A stretch of 64,000 nt of DNA from G965229615 sp965229615 (GCA_965229615.1 OZ245890.1:930001-994000), one strand, 5' to 3'; positions 38,336 to 47,749 are shown, numbered from the stretch's first letter. Notes: a model not told the origin generated them from the sequence alone. A program made the numbers and translations.

Positions 38336-40063
38336 TCATTTCACTTTATCTATTGCACTAAACAAATCTTGCTTGTTAAAAACTATTGGTAAAACGATAC
38401 CACTCCTACTGTTTGGACCATATACAACAGTCAATGGTATGCCGGATCTATGTTGTTGCGCTATATAGCCAGTAATTTCATCAGAGCCAGATGTATAATT
38501 TCCACGGAGCAACACTACATTTCCCTGCAGCAGCGTATTGATCACATCTGAATTTTTTAAAACTCTTTCTTCATTCATCTTGCAAGTTACACACCATGCT
38601 GCCGTGATGTTAACAACTATTATATCGTCTGATACTATATGCTTTGTGAGTTTGGTTGTATTAAATTCCACCCATGATAACTGTTGCTCTTCAACATCAT
38701 TTGAATAATGTGAACAGATCATAATAAAAATTATACCAAGTGATGTCAATCCAAGCAATACTGTTTTTTTAGTAAATTTCGTTATTTTACTGATGCTTTG
38801 CCATGAAAGCAATAGTATAACAATGAATAGAGAGAACATGAAGACAATTAATAATGGCACTCCAACCTGTTCTGCTAAAACAGAACACAACCAAATGGAT
38901 AACCATAATAACAGTGTTGCTGCTGTAAACTTTAAGTATTGCAGCCACTTACCAGGTCTGGGTATTATTCTTCTAGTTGTATTGGGGAAGGCCATTATTA
39001 GCATATATGGCACCCCCATGCCGATTCCTATTGCAAGATATATACAGAAAATAACTACATTATTTTGAGTGATAGCAAATGCAACAGCAGTGCCTAAAAA
39101 TGGTGCGGTGCATGGTGTTGCTAGTAGTACTAAAAAAGCACCATGTAAAAAATCAGAAATGGAAGTTTGATTGGGAGTAATTTTACCTTCTATCCTGTTA
39201 ACGATATCAACAACACATTGAGGTAGCCCTATGTCAAATAAACCAAATGTGTTTGCTGATGCAATGGCTGTGACCGTTATGATAAACATAACAAATATTG
39301 GCTCTTGGAAATGCATCCCCCAATCCATCGTGCGTCCTAAAAAACGCAATAGGACTGTAAAAAATCCAAACGCAGCAAATGAACTAATAATACCCAAACA
39401 TATAAATAATAATTCATATTTGATATTTGAATTAGTATCGTGGTATTTTTTGACAAGATGTGATATTTTTATGCCAACAACTGGCAACACACATGGCATG
39501 AAGTTGAGTATTAATCCACCAAGCATTGCTAACATCAGCATATAAAAAAACTGAGCTGTGGTAGCGCTATTTGATATATTTACACCATTTTGAAGCACAT
39601 CATATGATATTTCCTGTTTGAAGACACCACAGTATTTGTTACATGCTGCGTACTTCAAATCCAATGTAATCTTATATTCTGCATCTGGTGTTACTACCGC
39701 ATCTATTGGTATAATAGTATGAGAATCATAAAGGTATGTTGTTATGTTCTCAGATGCATTTTTTATGATTTGTGGCTTTGACCAGTCGCTAGTAATTTTT
39801 ACAATGTTGTTGCTTTTGTCTTTATTCAGATTTATCTCAAATTCCGATCCATAGTTCTTAGGATGGTGTGCATACACTTTCCATCCATTATTGACACTTA
39901 TGTTGAGTGCACAATTCAAATTCTGGTGTGATGATTTATCACATAGTAGACTAAAGGTTGCTGGCTCTGAATCTTTTGCAAATGTTGTAGTGGATACTAC
40001 AAGCAGTGGTAGTAATAGTAATAATAAATATAATAAAGTGTAATTAATGCGTTTCTGATACAT
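38336..40063 (-). CDS. dsbD: Thiol:disulfide interchange protein DsbD
   Basis: Transfers electrons across the inner membrane to periplasmic thiol proteins and cytochrome c maturation. A signal peptide (residues ~1-29) precedes a DsbC/D-like N-terminal domain with a CNKYC pair. The eight-helix core has the two essential cysteines in LNFMPCVLP and ATPCTAPFLG. The C-terminal thioredoxin domain has AAWCVTCK (C491, C494). At 575 residues it is complete. It may serve the same cytochrome c pathway as ccmB. Confidence 0.94.
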   Translation of the reverse strand: MYQKRINYTLLYLLLLLLPLLVVSTTTFAKDSEPATFSLLCDKSSHQNLNCALNISVNNGWKVYAHHPKNYGSEFEINLNKDKSNNIVKITSDWSKPQIIKNASENITTYLYDSHTIIPIDAVVTPDAEYKITLDLKYAACNKYCGVFKQEISYDVLQNGVNISNSATTAQFFYMLMLAMLGGLILNFMPCVLPVVGIKISHLVKKYHDTNSNIKYELLFICLGIISSFAAFGFFTVLLRFLGRTMDWGMHFQEPIFVMFIITVTAIASANTFGLFDIGLPQCVVDIVNRIEGKITPNQTSISDFLHGAFLVLLATPCTAPFLGTAVAFAITQNNVVIFCIYLAIGIGMGVPYMLIMAFPNTTRRIIPRPGKWLQYLKFTAATLLLWLSIWLCSVLAEQVGVPLLIVFMFSLFIVILLLSWQSISKITKFTKKTVLLGLTSLGIIFIMICSHYSNDVEEQQLSWVEFNTTKLTKHIVSDDIIVVNITAAWCVTCKMNEERVLKNSDVINTLLQGNVVLLRGNYTSGSDEITGYIAQQHRSGIPLTVVYGPNSRSGIVLPIVFNKQDLFSAIDKVK

Positions 40064-40166
40064 TATCTAATTCATAGTTTAAGAAAACTTCATGCTGAGC
40101 ATACACAAAGGTATACATCAATTTTTGATTTGATGTTAGGTCATGTATGGAATGCACTACACAACA

Positions 40167-40203
40167 GTGGATATGAGATATTGTAATATCACAATATCTC
40201 CAC
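40167..40203. repeat. Strong hairpin between dsbD and the small exported-protein gene
   Basis: A perfect 10-bp stem, GAGATATTGT/ACAATATCTC (40175-40184 with 40191-40200), encloses a 6-base loop. An alternative pairing extends with GTGG/CCAC across a bulge. It lies after the stop of the gene at 40238-40759 on its coding strand. A T tract is lacking, so it may stabilise the mRNA end or be a weak terminator. Confidence 0.5.
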
Positions 40204-40237
40204 AGATCTGGTGAAACGCAAGTCAGATGCAATTGGC

Positions 40238-40759
40238 TTAATGCGCTACAGTATTGACTGGTATGTTAGCTATCACCTTGAGGTTATTTCCATATTTCAT
40301 CTGTTGTCCACTAGCATCAACACTATTGAGTGATGTAGTTTTTTGCATATTTTGTTCGAGTTTTTTTTGTGTACCAATTCTCCTGGCTTGTCGTTCTATT
40401 GTGTTGTTGTTGATCGAACCAGTTTTTAAATCACAACCTCGCAGTTTATAGAGTGACTTCAGGTAATCAACACGATCCCAAAGAGTATATTCATTTCTCA
40501 TTGCATCAAGTTTTACCATTGGTGTGCATGGTACAAACTTGGAGAATACATATGGACGTGCACATCTTTCATTGACATTTTTTATCCAGAATTCTGTTTC
40601 ATTAATTGCATATATTATCTGTTGACAGTTCATATACTTATCATCTTTTTTGACAATATAATTCTCCGGCATGTATGATGCTTTGCAATTACATGCTGCA
40701 GCCATTATAGATATATAAAGTAATCCTACCAGTTTAATTGTCTTTTCATTTAAGAACAT
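40238..40759 (-). CDS. Hypothetical exported protein, possible lipoprotein
   Basis: Unrecognised 173-residue protein with an N-terminal signal (residues 1-23, KLVGLLYISIMAAAC); C23 could be a lipobox cysteine. The mature part has spaced cysteines (CQQIIYAINETEFWI, NERCARPYVFSKFVPC, LRGCDLK) that could form disulfides in the periplasm, which fits with dsbD as its downstream neighbour on the same strand. The last ~60 residues are polar and Asn/Gln-rich. Confidence 0.65.
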   Translation of the reverse strand: MFLNEKTIKLVGLLYISIMAAACNCKASYMPENYIVKKDDKYMNCQQIIYAINETEFWIKNVNERCARPYVFSKFVPCTPMVKLDAMRNEYTLWDRVDYLKSLYKLRGCDLKTGSINNNTIERQARRIGTQKKLEQNMQKTTSLNSVDASGQQMKYGNNLKVIANIPVNTVAH

Positions 40760-40859
40760 TGTGTCATTAAGTATATTATATTAATAAACGAAATTGTATA
40801 ATATGAAAAATTTATACACTATGTCACTCATAAGTGCATATTAAATCAGAAAAATAAAT

Positions 40860-41546
40860 ATGAGTAAACTGAGTAAAAAATTTAAAGCCAATAAACTGGC
40901 GCTGCGCACTATAAGTGCATTGGTACTTATACTCCCAGTAATTACAGTAATATACTACGGGGGGCTAATGTATAGCGCATTTATAGTCATGATAGGATTG
41001 CTGGCAGGATATGAGTTATGTAATATCGTTATAGCAAATACACATACCACATATGTACCAGCGAGGAAGAGAATTGTCATACTAGTAGTAGGATTCCTAT
41101 ACCTTATTGGCTTTTGCATGAACATGATTGCAATGAGAAGTATGGATGATGGGTTCATTACAACTATATTTTTCTTTGTAATTGTATGGATAGCAGATAT
41201 TGCAGCATATTTTACAGGCATAGCAATAGGTGGGAAAAAGTTAGCACCACAGATTAGTCCTAGTAAAACATATGCTGGATTAATAGGTGCAATAATATGT
41301 TCAGCAGTCGTTGGAATATTGATGCGTGTCATATTACTGCATGATAGAGGGGTATTACAGTCAGTTGTATCAGCGATATCGATATGCATTATTGCTCAAG
41401 TTGGCGATCTAGTCGAATCATTTTTTAAACGCTATTTTAACGTGAAGGATAGTGGTAATATAATACCTGGTCATGGTGGTGTTCTTGATAGGGTTGATGG
41501 TTTATTGGCCGCTAGCTATCTGTCATGGTACTATATAAGCTCTTGA
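40860..41546 (+). CDS. cdsA: Phosphatidate cytidylyltransferase
   Basis: Integral membrane enzyme that makes CDP-diacylglycerol for phospholipid synthesis. The family signature is at the C-terminus: KDSGNIIPGHGGVLDRVDGL. The upstream ISPSKTYAGLIGAI and the helix with WIADIAAYFTG also match. 228 residues and about six membrane helices, slightly short for the family. gshA starts 36 bp downstream on the same strand. Confidence 0.95.
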   Translation: MSKLSKKFKANKLALRTISALVLILPVITVIYYGGLMYSAFIVMIGLLAGYELCNIVIANTHTTYVPARKRIVILVVGFLYLIGFCMNMIAMRSMDDGFITTIFFFVIVWIADIAAYFTGIAIGGKKLAPQISPSKTYAGLIGAIICSAVVGILMRVILLHDRGVLQSVVSAISICIIAQVGDLVESFFKRYFNVKDSGNIIPGHGGVLDRVDGLLAASYLSWYYISS

Positions 41547-41582
41547 TGATATATGTAATATAAACCAATACCATTTCAATAT

Positions 41583-42821
41583 ATGATTCAGAAAATTAAC
41601 AGCACATTACTTAGTAAGCGCAAGCAAATTGATGAATGGGTAAATGAAAAACTTAAAGCAATACCAAATATACATAAATTAACACCAATTTATTCATCGA
41701 TTGATATAAGAGAATCATATTTTAAAGCTGCACCAGTTGACATAAATATTTTTCCAAGTGGATTTAACAACTTTATTCAAACAGATGGCAATGACAATAT
41801 TGCTGACAGACTACAGCAAGCGTTCATAAGATATATTCAAAAGTATTATGATGTTGATGATAAAAGCATTATGGGAATGAACATAGCATTAATTGTAGAG
41901 AACTTTACTCGCAATAAGAAGTACTTTGATAATGTTAATGTTTTGTATGAGATATTGCAAAGCTGTGGTGCATCAGTGACGCTTTATACAATTGATGAGA
42001 ATAATCTTGATATTATACCATTCACAGGTAAGAAGATTAGCACCAAACTGCCAGTTAGCATCAACACATTGGAAGGGTTTGACATTGTAATTTTAAACAA
42101 TGACCTCAGCATAGGACTACCACCATTGCTTCAAAAGATAAGTACAAATATTACACCAAATGTATTGTATGGATGGTATGCAAGAAGAAAAGATATACAT
42201 TTAAACTACTACAATTATTTCGTTAGTCAATTGTGTAGTGATATTAATCTTGTGATAGATCCATGGTTGATATCAACATATATTGACAGCCAACATAATA
42301 TTAATTTTAAACACAAGGCAGGCATCGAAGAATTAGCAGATAAGGTTGGAAAAATGCTCAGAATGTTGGAGGAAAAATATGCTGTATATGGAATAGATGA
42401 TGTTAGACCACATGTTTTTATAAAGGCAAATTGCGGAACATTCGGAATGGGTATTATATCTGTTTACTCTCAAGAGGAAATATTACAGATAAATAAAAAG
42501 ACACGACATAGTATCCACACTTTAAAACAAGGAATGAGTAATAATAACGTTGTAATACAGGAAGGAGTTCCAACATCAATATCACATGTATACGAAGGGA
42601 ATAGAATGCCAGCAGAACATATAGTATATAATATTGGTAACGAGATAATTGGCCTATTAATGCGATGTAATAAAAATAAGAGTCATGAACAAAATCTCAA
42701 TTCAAACGGCATGCAAATCATGCGTTTATCAGATGATACAACAAGTATCGTACATGAGATGATAGCAAAGATATCACATCTTGCAATTGTCGCTGAATGT
42801 GCTGATTCGTCTGATAAATGA
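41583..42821 (+). CDS. gshA: Glutamate--cysteine ligase, proteobacterial ATP-grasp type
   Basis: First enzyme of glutathione synthesis, of the family first defined in Acidithiobacillus and common in alpha- and betaproteobacteria, unrelated to E. coli GshA. Landmarks are IDIRESYFKAAPVDINIFPS with GFNNF, the polar middle with IVILNNDLSIGLPPLL, the ATP-grasp loop VFIKANCGTFGMGI, and VIQEGVPTSI. 412 residues, near normal for the family. It precedes the ribosomal protein cluster. Confidence 0.85.
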   Translation: MIQKINSTLLSKRKQIDEWVNEKLKAIPNIHKLTPIYSSIDIRESYFKAAPVDINIFPSGFNNFIQTDGNDNIADRLQQAFIRYIQKYYDVDDKSIMGMNIALIVENFTRNKKYFDNVNVLYEILQSCGASVTLYTIDENNLDIIPFTGKKISTKLPVSINTLEGFDIVILNNDLSIGLPPLLQKISTNITPNVLYGWYARRKDIHLNYYNYFVSQLCSDINLVIDPWLISTYIDSQHNINFKHKAGIEELADKVGKMLRMLEEKYAVYGIDDVRPHVFIKANCGTFGMGIISVYSQEEILQINKKTRHSIHTLKQGMSNNNVVIQEGVPTSISHVYEGNRMPAEHIVYNIGNEIIGLLMRCNKNKSHEQNLNSNGMQIMRLSDDTTSIVHEMIAKISHLAIVAECADSSDK

Positions 42822-42828
42822 ATATTTT

Positions 42829-43143
42829 ATGTATGAATATAAATTGGATGTTGCATGCAATGTCAAAGCATTGTATTATGCTCTGGAGAATTAAGATGTT
42901 TACAAAGCATTGCAGAGAACATCTGCAGAATGTTTTTCAACACAGAAATGTGTTGAGGATATTTCATTGTATGCATGCCGAAAAACACTGGATACAGTGC
43001 AGTTATGGTTTCCTTCAAAAACAACTCATTCAGAGGAGATGTTTGCTCCTATTTGTAGTGTGAGATGCTGTTTTGTTGTTCATTGTGGTATCATATTCGC
43101 ACAAAAATATCATGGTGTTGAACAATATAACTTCTTTATTGAG
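42829..43143 (+). pseudogene. Coding-like frame with one stop, fused in frame to rplD
   Basis: The 322 bases between gshA and the expected rplD start hold an ATG at 42829 whose frame reads 105 codons into rplD, with a single TAA at 42892-42894 (codon 22). The codons are ordinary for this genome, and translated segments such as YKLDVACNVKALYYALEN and DVYKALQRTSAECFSTQKC look helical. It is not rpsJ or rplC, the usual genes here, and I do not recognise it. It could be a dying gene, or chance. Confidence 0.35.
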
Positions 43144-43770
43144 ATGAAGGTACAAGTTTTGAATTGGGAGAATCAGCAGGTCAGTGAGGTGCATTTGGAT
43201 GAATCAGTATTTGGTATTGCAACACGTACTGATGTAGTGCATCGTGTTGTATTATGGCAGAGGGCCAAGGCGCGTGCTGGCACACATAAAGTGAAACAAC
43301 GTAATGAAGTCAGTGGCTCTACGAGGAAAATATATAACCAGAAAGGTGGTGGTCGTGCAAGACATGGCAGCATTAAGGCGCCAATATTTGTTGGTGGTGG
43401 TATAGTATTTGGTCCCGTTGTTAGATCACATGAGTTCAAACTGAACAAAAAGGTGAAAAGGATTGCATTGAGATCAGCCCTTTCAACATATTTCAAAGGT
43501 TCTAATATCATGCTGATGGATGATGTTAGCATTAATGAGCGCAAAACTTCACTGCTTTTAAAAATGTTGTGTGGTATTGGGTTGAGCAATCAAAAGGTGT
43601 TGATATGTGATACCACAATTGATGGTAATTTGCGTTGTTCCTGTGCAAACTTGCATCGTGTTAACGTTTTACCAGTAGTTGGAATGAATGTTTTAGATGT
43701 AATCAAACATGATAAGATAATTCTAACAGCAGCAGCAGCAGAGCAGCTGCAACAAAGACTTAAAGATTAA
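43144..43770 (+). CDS. rplD: Large ribosomal subunit protein uL4
   Basis: The L4 pattern runs from MKVQVLNWENQQ through VVLWQRAKARAGTHKVK and YNQKGGGRARHGSIKAPIFV to GGGIVFGPVVRSHEFKLNKK. I start at the ATG at 43144 (208 residues, standard). An in-frame ATG at 42910 would add an unrelated Cys-rich 78-residue extension. This is the first gene of the cluster here; the expected rpsJ and rplC are missing upstream. rplW follows without any gap. Confidence 0.95.
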   Translation: MKVQVLNWENQQVSEVHLDESVFGIATRTDVVHRVVLWQRAKARAGTHKVKQRNEVSGSTRKIYNQKGGGRARHGSIKAPIFVGGGIVFGPVVRSHEFKLNKKVKRIALRSALSTYFKGSNIMLMDDVSINERKTSLLLKMLCGIGLSNQKVLICDTTIDGNLRCSCANLHRVNVLPVVGMNVLDVIKHDKIILTAAAAEQLQQRLKD

Positions 43771-44085
43771 ATGGGAAAAAATATGAAAAGCGAAATTGGA
43801 TTATATGACATTCTTGTATGTCCAGTCAGCACTGAAAAGTCAGTTCTACAACAAGATCATGGTAAATATACATTTTTTGTGAGGAGCAACATTTCGAAGT
43901 GTGATGTGAGAGCAGCAATAGAAAAGCTTTTTAATAAGAAGGTTACTAGTGTTAATATTGTTGCTTCGAGAACTAAAACCAAAAAACAAAAGAATGGTAG
44001 AATTGGGAAGAAGAATACAATGAAGAAGGCAATAGTAACATTGCAGAAGGGTATGAAATTGGAAGAGATATTTGGTAATCAATAA
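43771..44085 (+). CDS. rplW: Large ribosomal subunit protein uL23
   Basis: Located at the peptide exit tunnel, docking site for trigger factor and SRP. Typical segments are DILVCPVSTEKSVLQQDHGK, YTFFVRSNISKCDVRAAIEK and FNKKVTSVNI, with a Lys-rich loop after it. Its ATG directly follows the rplD stop. 104 residues, normal. A 70-base gap before rplB contains no gene. Confidence 0.96.
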   Translation: MGKNMKSEIGLYDILVCPVSTEKSVLQQDHGKYTFFVRSNISKCDVRAAIEKLFNKKVTSVNIVASRTKTKKQKNGRIGKKNTMKKAIVTLQKGMKLEEIFGNQ

Positions 44086-44155
44086 ATCTCTCTCTTTAAG
44101 AGTGCTAGTTTTACCTCAGCAACACATCAAATGAGTTATATAAAGTAAAGTAACA

Positions 44156-44986
44156 ATGGCATTAAAGTTTTTTAAACCTACAACACCTGCTTCCCGTGGT
44201 ACAGTCTTAATTGATAGATCAGAGCTATGGAAGGGCAAACCTGAAAAAACATTGCTTTGTAAAAAACAAGCTGCAAAGGGACGTAACAACCTTGGTAGGA
44301 TCACAGCATGGAAAAAGGGAGCTGGTTGTAAACACAAATATAGGATTGTTGATTTTAAGCGCTCAAAGGTTGATGTACAGGCAACCGTTGAACGTATGGA
44401 GTACGATCCAAACCGCTCTGCATTCATTGCACTGCTGAAGTACGACGATGGTGAGCTCGCATACATTGTAGCACCACAAAAGCTTGTTCAGGGTGATAGG
44501 ATTGTATCTTCAGTCAGTGCTGACATAAAGGTTGGTAATGCTATGTTGTTGAAAAACATGCCTGTTGGTACCACAGTGCATAACATAGAATTAAAAGCGG
44601 GCAAGGGAGGACAAATCGCTAGAGCTGCTGGTGCGTATGCATTGCTTATTAGCAAGGATGCGGATAAGGTTTTGCTGAGGCTGAGATCTGGTGAAGTTCG
44701 TATTGTATCACCAGCATGTCGCGCAACAGTTGGCGTTGTTTCAAATCAAGACAATCAAAATATAGTTTTTGGTAAAGCTGGTAGGAAACGTTGGCTTGGT
44801 GTGCGTCCTACAGTGCGTGGTGTTGCTATGACGACGAAGGATCATCCTCTTGGTGGTGGTGAAGGTAAATCATCTGGTGGTAGACATCCTGTGACTCCAT
44901 GGGGAAAACCAACCAAGGGTAAACGTACTAGAAATAACAAGCGCACTGATAAGTTCATTGCAACATCAAGGCATAAGAAGCGTTGA
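44156..44986 (+). CDS. rplB: Large ribosomal subunit protein uL2
   Basis: Needed for subunit joining and peptidyl-transferase activity. Conserved wording includes FKPTTPASRGTVLID, KGAGCKHKYRIVDFKR, ERMEYDPNRSAFIALLKYDD and the C-terminal DHPLGGGEGKSSGGRHPVTP with WGKPTKGKRTR. 276 residues, full length. Confidence 0.98.
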   Translation: MALKFFKPTTPASRGTVLIDRSELWKGKPEKTLLCKKQAAKGRNNLGRITAWKKGAGCKHKYRIVDFKRSKVDVQATVERMEYDPNRSAFIALLKYDDGELAYIVAPQKLVQGDRIVSSVSADIKVGNAMLLKNMPVGTTVHNIELKAGKGGQIARAAGAYALLISKDADKVLLRLRSGEVRIVSPACRATVGVVSNQDNQNIVFGKAGRKRWLGVRPTVRGVAMTTKDHPLGGGEGKSSGGRHPVTPWGKPTKGKRTRNNKRTDKFIATSRHKKR

Positions 44987-45032
44987 GTTTGACTGTTAAT
45001 TGTTTTTTTAACCATATGATTATTATATATAT

Positions 45033-45311
45033 ATGAGTAGATCTGTTTGGAAGGGGCCATATGTTGACCCTAGATTGCTAAAGAAAGTGGAAAAGGTGAT
45101 ACAATCTTCAAGGGATAACAAGGTGATACAAACTTGGTCTCGTCGTAGTACAGTGTTGCCAGATTTTGTTGGCCTTGTTTTCTCTGTACACAATGGTATC
45201 AAGTTCATTCCAGTTGTGATAACTGAAATGATGATTGGGAAAAAGCTAGGAGAATTTGCGCCAACAAGAACATTTAAGGGTCATGGTGCGAACAGAAAAG
45301 CTACAAGATAA
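45033..45311 (+). CDS. rpsS: Small ribosomal subunit protein uS19
   Basis: S19 opens with MSRSVWKGPYVDPRLLKK and carries IQTWSRRSTVLPDFVGL, then the conserved KLGEFAPTRTFKGHG. 92 residues, standard. It sits between rplB and rplV in the normal S10-operon order. Confidence 0.97.
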   Translation: MSRSVWKGPYVDPRLLKKVEKVIQSSRDNKVIQTWSRRSTVLPDFVGLVFSVHNGIKFIPVVITEMMIGKKLGEFAPTRTFKGHGANRKATR

Positions 45312-45328
45312 TTTTAATTTTTGATATT

Positions 45329-45703
45329 ATGAGCTTACTTGATTACAGACATCATCTACCAAAGGATACAACAGCCTATGCAAGAAGTACTTTGGTTAAT
45401 ACAAGCGTTTACAAAGCAGGTCTTGTTGCAGACTTGATCAGGGGAATGCGTGCTGACACGGCAGTGTTGCAGTTGCGTTTTTCCAAAAAGAAAATTGCAA
45501 GTACAATTCTTAGTGTTTTGAATTCTGCTATTGCTAATGCTGAAAATAATAAATCACTCGATATCGATAATTTATATATTTCAGAAGTTTTAGTAGAAAG
45601 AGGGCCTTATTTAAAAAGGTTTACTGCTAGAGCTAGAGGCAGAGGATCAAGAATTAGAAAACCACTCAGCAAAATTGTGGTTTTTGTCACTGAAAGAAAA
45701 TAA
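45329..45703 (+). CDS. rplV: Large ribosomal subunit protein uL22
   Basis: Lines the exit tunnel. Conserved regions are AGLVADLIRGMRADTAVLQL, ILSVLNSAIANAENN and the beta-hairpin FTARARGRGSRIRKPLSKI. The N-terminus (MSLLDYRHHLPKDTTAYARS) is a little longer than usual. 124 residues, 17 bp after rpsS. Confidence 0.96.
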   Translation: MSLLDYRHHLPKDTTAYARSTLVNTSVYKAGLVADLIRGMRADTAVLQLRFSKKKIASTILSVLNSAIANAENNKSLDIDNLYISEVLVERGPYLKRFTARARGRGSRIRKPLSKIVVFVTERK

Positions 45704-45718
45704 AATAAGAGGAAACAT

Positions 45719-46357
45719 ATGGGTCAAAAAGCAAATCCTGTTGGTTTACGTCTTGGTATAACCCGTACATGGGATTCAAGATGGTATGCAAGGAATGACA
45801 AGTATATTGAGAAACTACATCATGATCTCAAGATCAGGAGTTTCATTGGAAAAAAACTTGCAAATGCTGCATTCGGTGGTCTTCAAATAGAGCATTTTAA
45901 TAAGAAAATACATGTCACAATACATACTGCTAAACCTGCAATTGTTGTAGGAAGGAAAGGTGATGGGCTGAATGTGATTAAAAAGTTCATTGCTGAATTG
46001 ACGACTAATGAAGTGCTTGTCAATGTTGTTGAAATCAAAAAACCAGAACTTGAGGCCAGCATTGTTGCTGCAGATATCGCAAGGCAGCTAGAGGCTAGGG
46101 TTTCTTTCAAAAAAGCAATGAAGAGTGCGTTGCGCAGTGCAATGAAAATGGGTGCTCTTGGTGTTAGAATAAATGTTTCAGGAAGATTAGGGGGCGCTGA
46201 GATCGCTCGCATGGAATGGTGTAGGGAAGGAAGAGTACCACTACACACATTGAGAGCACAAATTGATTATTCAACGGCTCGCGCAAATACAACATATGGG
46301 GTAATTGGTGTAAAGGTGTGGATCTATAAAGGTGATGCTAAGGGCATTGAGTATTAA
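45719..46357 (+). CDS. rpsC: Small ribosomal subunit protein uS3
   Basis: S3 opening MGQKANPVGLRLGITRTWDS, the KH domain with IHTAKPAIVVGRKGDGLN, then the C-terminal domain with ISGRLGGAEIAR-type wording (VSGRLGGAEIARMEWCREG) and TTYGVIGVKVWIYKG. 212 residues, normal. The ATG at 45719 follows an AGAGGAAA ribosome-binding site. Confidence 0.98.
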   Translation: MGQKANPVGLRLGITRTWDSRWYARNDKYIEKLHHDLKIRSFIGKKLANAAFGGLQIEHFNKKIHVTIHTAKPAIVVGRKGDGLNVIKKFIAELTTNEVLVNVVEIKKPELEASIVAADIARQLEARVSFKKAMKSALRSAMKMGALGVRINVSGRLGGAEIARMEWCREGRVPLHTLRAQIDYSTARANTTYGVIGVKVWIYKGDAKGIEY

Positions 46358-46385
46358 TCGAAATAAAAAATGAGAGTCAAAGCAA

Positions 46386-46805
46386 ATGTTAGTCCCTAAA
46401 AAAACAAAGTATAGAAAGGCATTCAAGGGCAGAATACACGGTAATGCTAGAGGTGGTTACACTGTGGCATTTGGTGCATTCGGTTTGAAGGCACTTGAAC
46501 CAGAGAGAATCACTGCGAGGCAAATAGAAGCGGCAAGGAAAGCAATAAATAGACATTTACGCAGAGCTGGAAAATTATGGATAAGAATTTTCCCCGATAT
46601 TCCAGTATCTCGTAAACCAGCAGAAGTTAGGATGGGCAGCGGCAAGGGGTCAGTTGAGTTTTTTATTTGCAGGGTGAAGCCAGGTCGCATCATGTTCGAA
46701 CTTGATGGTGTGAGTGATGAACAGGCAGCTGGTGCTTTTGATCGTGCTGCTGCGAAATTACCAATCAAGGTAAGAATGGTAAGACGCATGGAGGATAATG
46801 TATAA
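46386..46805 (+). CDS. rplP: Large ribosomal subunit protein uL16
   Basis: L16, located near the A-site. Conserved segments are MLVPKKTKYRKAFKGRIHG, FGLKALEPERITARQIEAAR, WIRIFPDIPVSRKPAEVRMG and GKGSVEFFICRVKPGRIMFE. 139 residues, standard. A 77-base gap precedes rpmC. Confidence 0.98.
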   Translation: MLVPKKTKYRKAFKGRIHGNARGGYTVAFGAFGLKALEPERITARQIEAARKAINRHLRRAGKLWIRIFPDIPVSRKPAEVRMGSGKGSVEFFICRVKPGRIMFELDGVSDEQAAGAFDRAAAKLPIKVRMVRRMEDNV

Positions 46806-46882
46806 ACTGTATTATTGCTAGACAAGTTGATCGTTTATTGCTATAAAATGTTGAGAAGTAAACTCCAATTAATTAGTGTGAC

Positions 46883-47074
46883 ATGAAAAACTCAGAAATA
46901 ATGCGGCTTAATGAAGCTGAATTGTTTGAAACATTAAAAGATTTGAAGCGTGAACATATGAATTTGCGCTTTCAAGTGAAACTCATGGCTGATAATGCTA
47001 ACCCCAATAAACTTTGTTTAATTAGAAGGAATATAGCAAGGATTATGACTGAAATCAAAAAACGCAAAAAATAA
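46883..47074 (+). CDS. rpmC: Large ribosomal subunit protein uL29
   Basis: Small two-helix protein near the exit tunnel. The family pattern is MRLNEAELFETLKDLKREHM, then NLRFQVK and IRRNIARIMTEIKKR. 63 residues, standard, immediately upstream of rpsQ. Confidence 0.94.
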   Translation: MKNSEIMRLNEAELFETLKDLKREHMNLRFQVKLMADNANPNKLCLIRRNIARIMTEIKKRKK

Positions 47075-47086
47075 GTGGAGTGTGAA

Positions 47087-47320
47087 ATGTCAAAAAGAAG
47101 ATTAAATGGTATTGTGATCAGCACTGCAAACCAGAAAACTGTTTCTGTAATGGTGCGAACACGAAAAAAACATCCAAAGTATGGTAAAACGATATTGCTC
47201 GATAAGAAGTATATGGCACATGATCCAAAGGAGAGTTTTTCTGTTGGTGATGCTGTGATCATAGAAGAATCACGACCAATATCTAAGACTAAAAAATGGA
47301 TTGTTATGTATGATTTATAA
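47087..47320 (+). CDS. rpsQ: Small ribosomal subunit protein uS17
   Basis: S17 with MSKRRLNGIVISTANQKTVS, RKKHPKYGKTILLDKKYMAH and DAVIIEESRPISKTKKW. The ATG at 47087 gives 77 residues; a GTG at 47075 right after the rpmC stop is in frame, but GTGGAG there more likely acts as the ribosome-binding site. Confidence 0.96.
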   Translation: MSKRRLNGIVISTANQKTVSVMVRTRKKHPKYGKTILLDKKYMAHDPKESFSVGDAVIIEESRPISKTKKWIVMYDL

Positions 47321-47378
47321 TGATGCCACTGAAACATGAATTGAGTTTTTCATAACATAATTATTAAAACGTAGTAAA

Positions 47379-47747
47379 ATGGTACAGGTACAGATGTTAA
47401 CACGCCTTGAAGTGGCAGATAATTCTGGTGCTGAAATTGCGATGTGTATAAAACCAGTTGGCGGCACAGGAAAACACCATGCTGGACTCGGTGATGAAAT
47501 CGTTGTTTCAATAAAGAAAGCTAAGTCCAATGGTAAAGTTAAAGCAGGATCAGTGCAGAGGGCTGTCATTGTAAGGGTTACTGAATTTCAAAGGAAGGAT
47601 GGATCAACGGTTAGATTTGATAAGAATGCTGTAGTGCTCATAGATAAGAATCATGAGCCAATCGGCACAAGGGTGTTTGGTCCAATGCCAAGAGAACTGA
47701 GACGAAACTTTGCAAAAATATTATCATTAGCACCGGAGGTACTTTGA
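47379..47747 (+). CDS. rplN: Large ribosomal subunit protein uL14
   Basis: L14 with LEVADNSGAEIAMCIKPVGG, VVSIKKAKSNGKVKAGSVQR, VVRFDKNAVVLI-type wording and FGPMPRELRRNFAKILSLAPEV at the end. 122 residues, exactly the usual size. First gene of the spc-type segment. Confidence 0.98.
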   Translation: MVQVQMLTRLEVADNSGAEIAMCIKPVGGTGKHHAGLGDEIVVSIKKAKSNGKVKAGSVQRAVIVRVTEFQRKDGSTVRFDKNAVVLIDKNHEPIGTRVFGPMPRELRRNFAKILSLAPEVL

Positions 47748-47749
47748 AT

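Noticed and set aside
42818..43063. 81-codon plus-strand frame after gshA
   Set aside because: Cys/His/Met-rich shadow sequence; the overlapping frame from 42829 has far more natural codon use.
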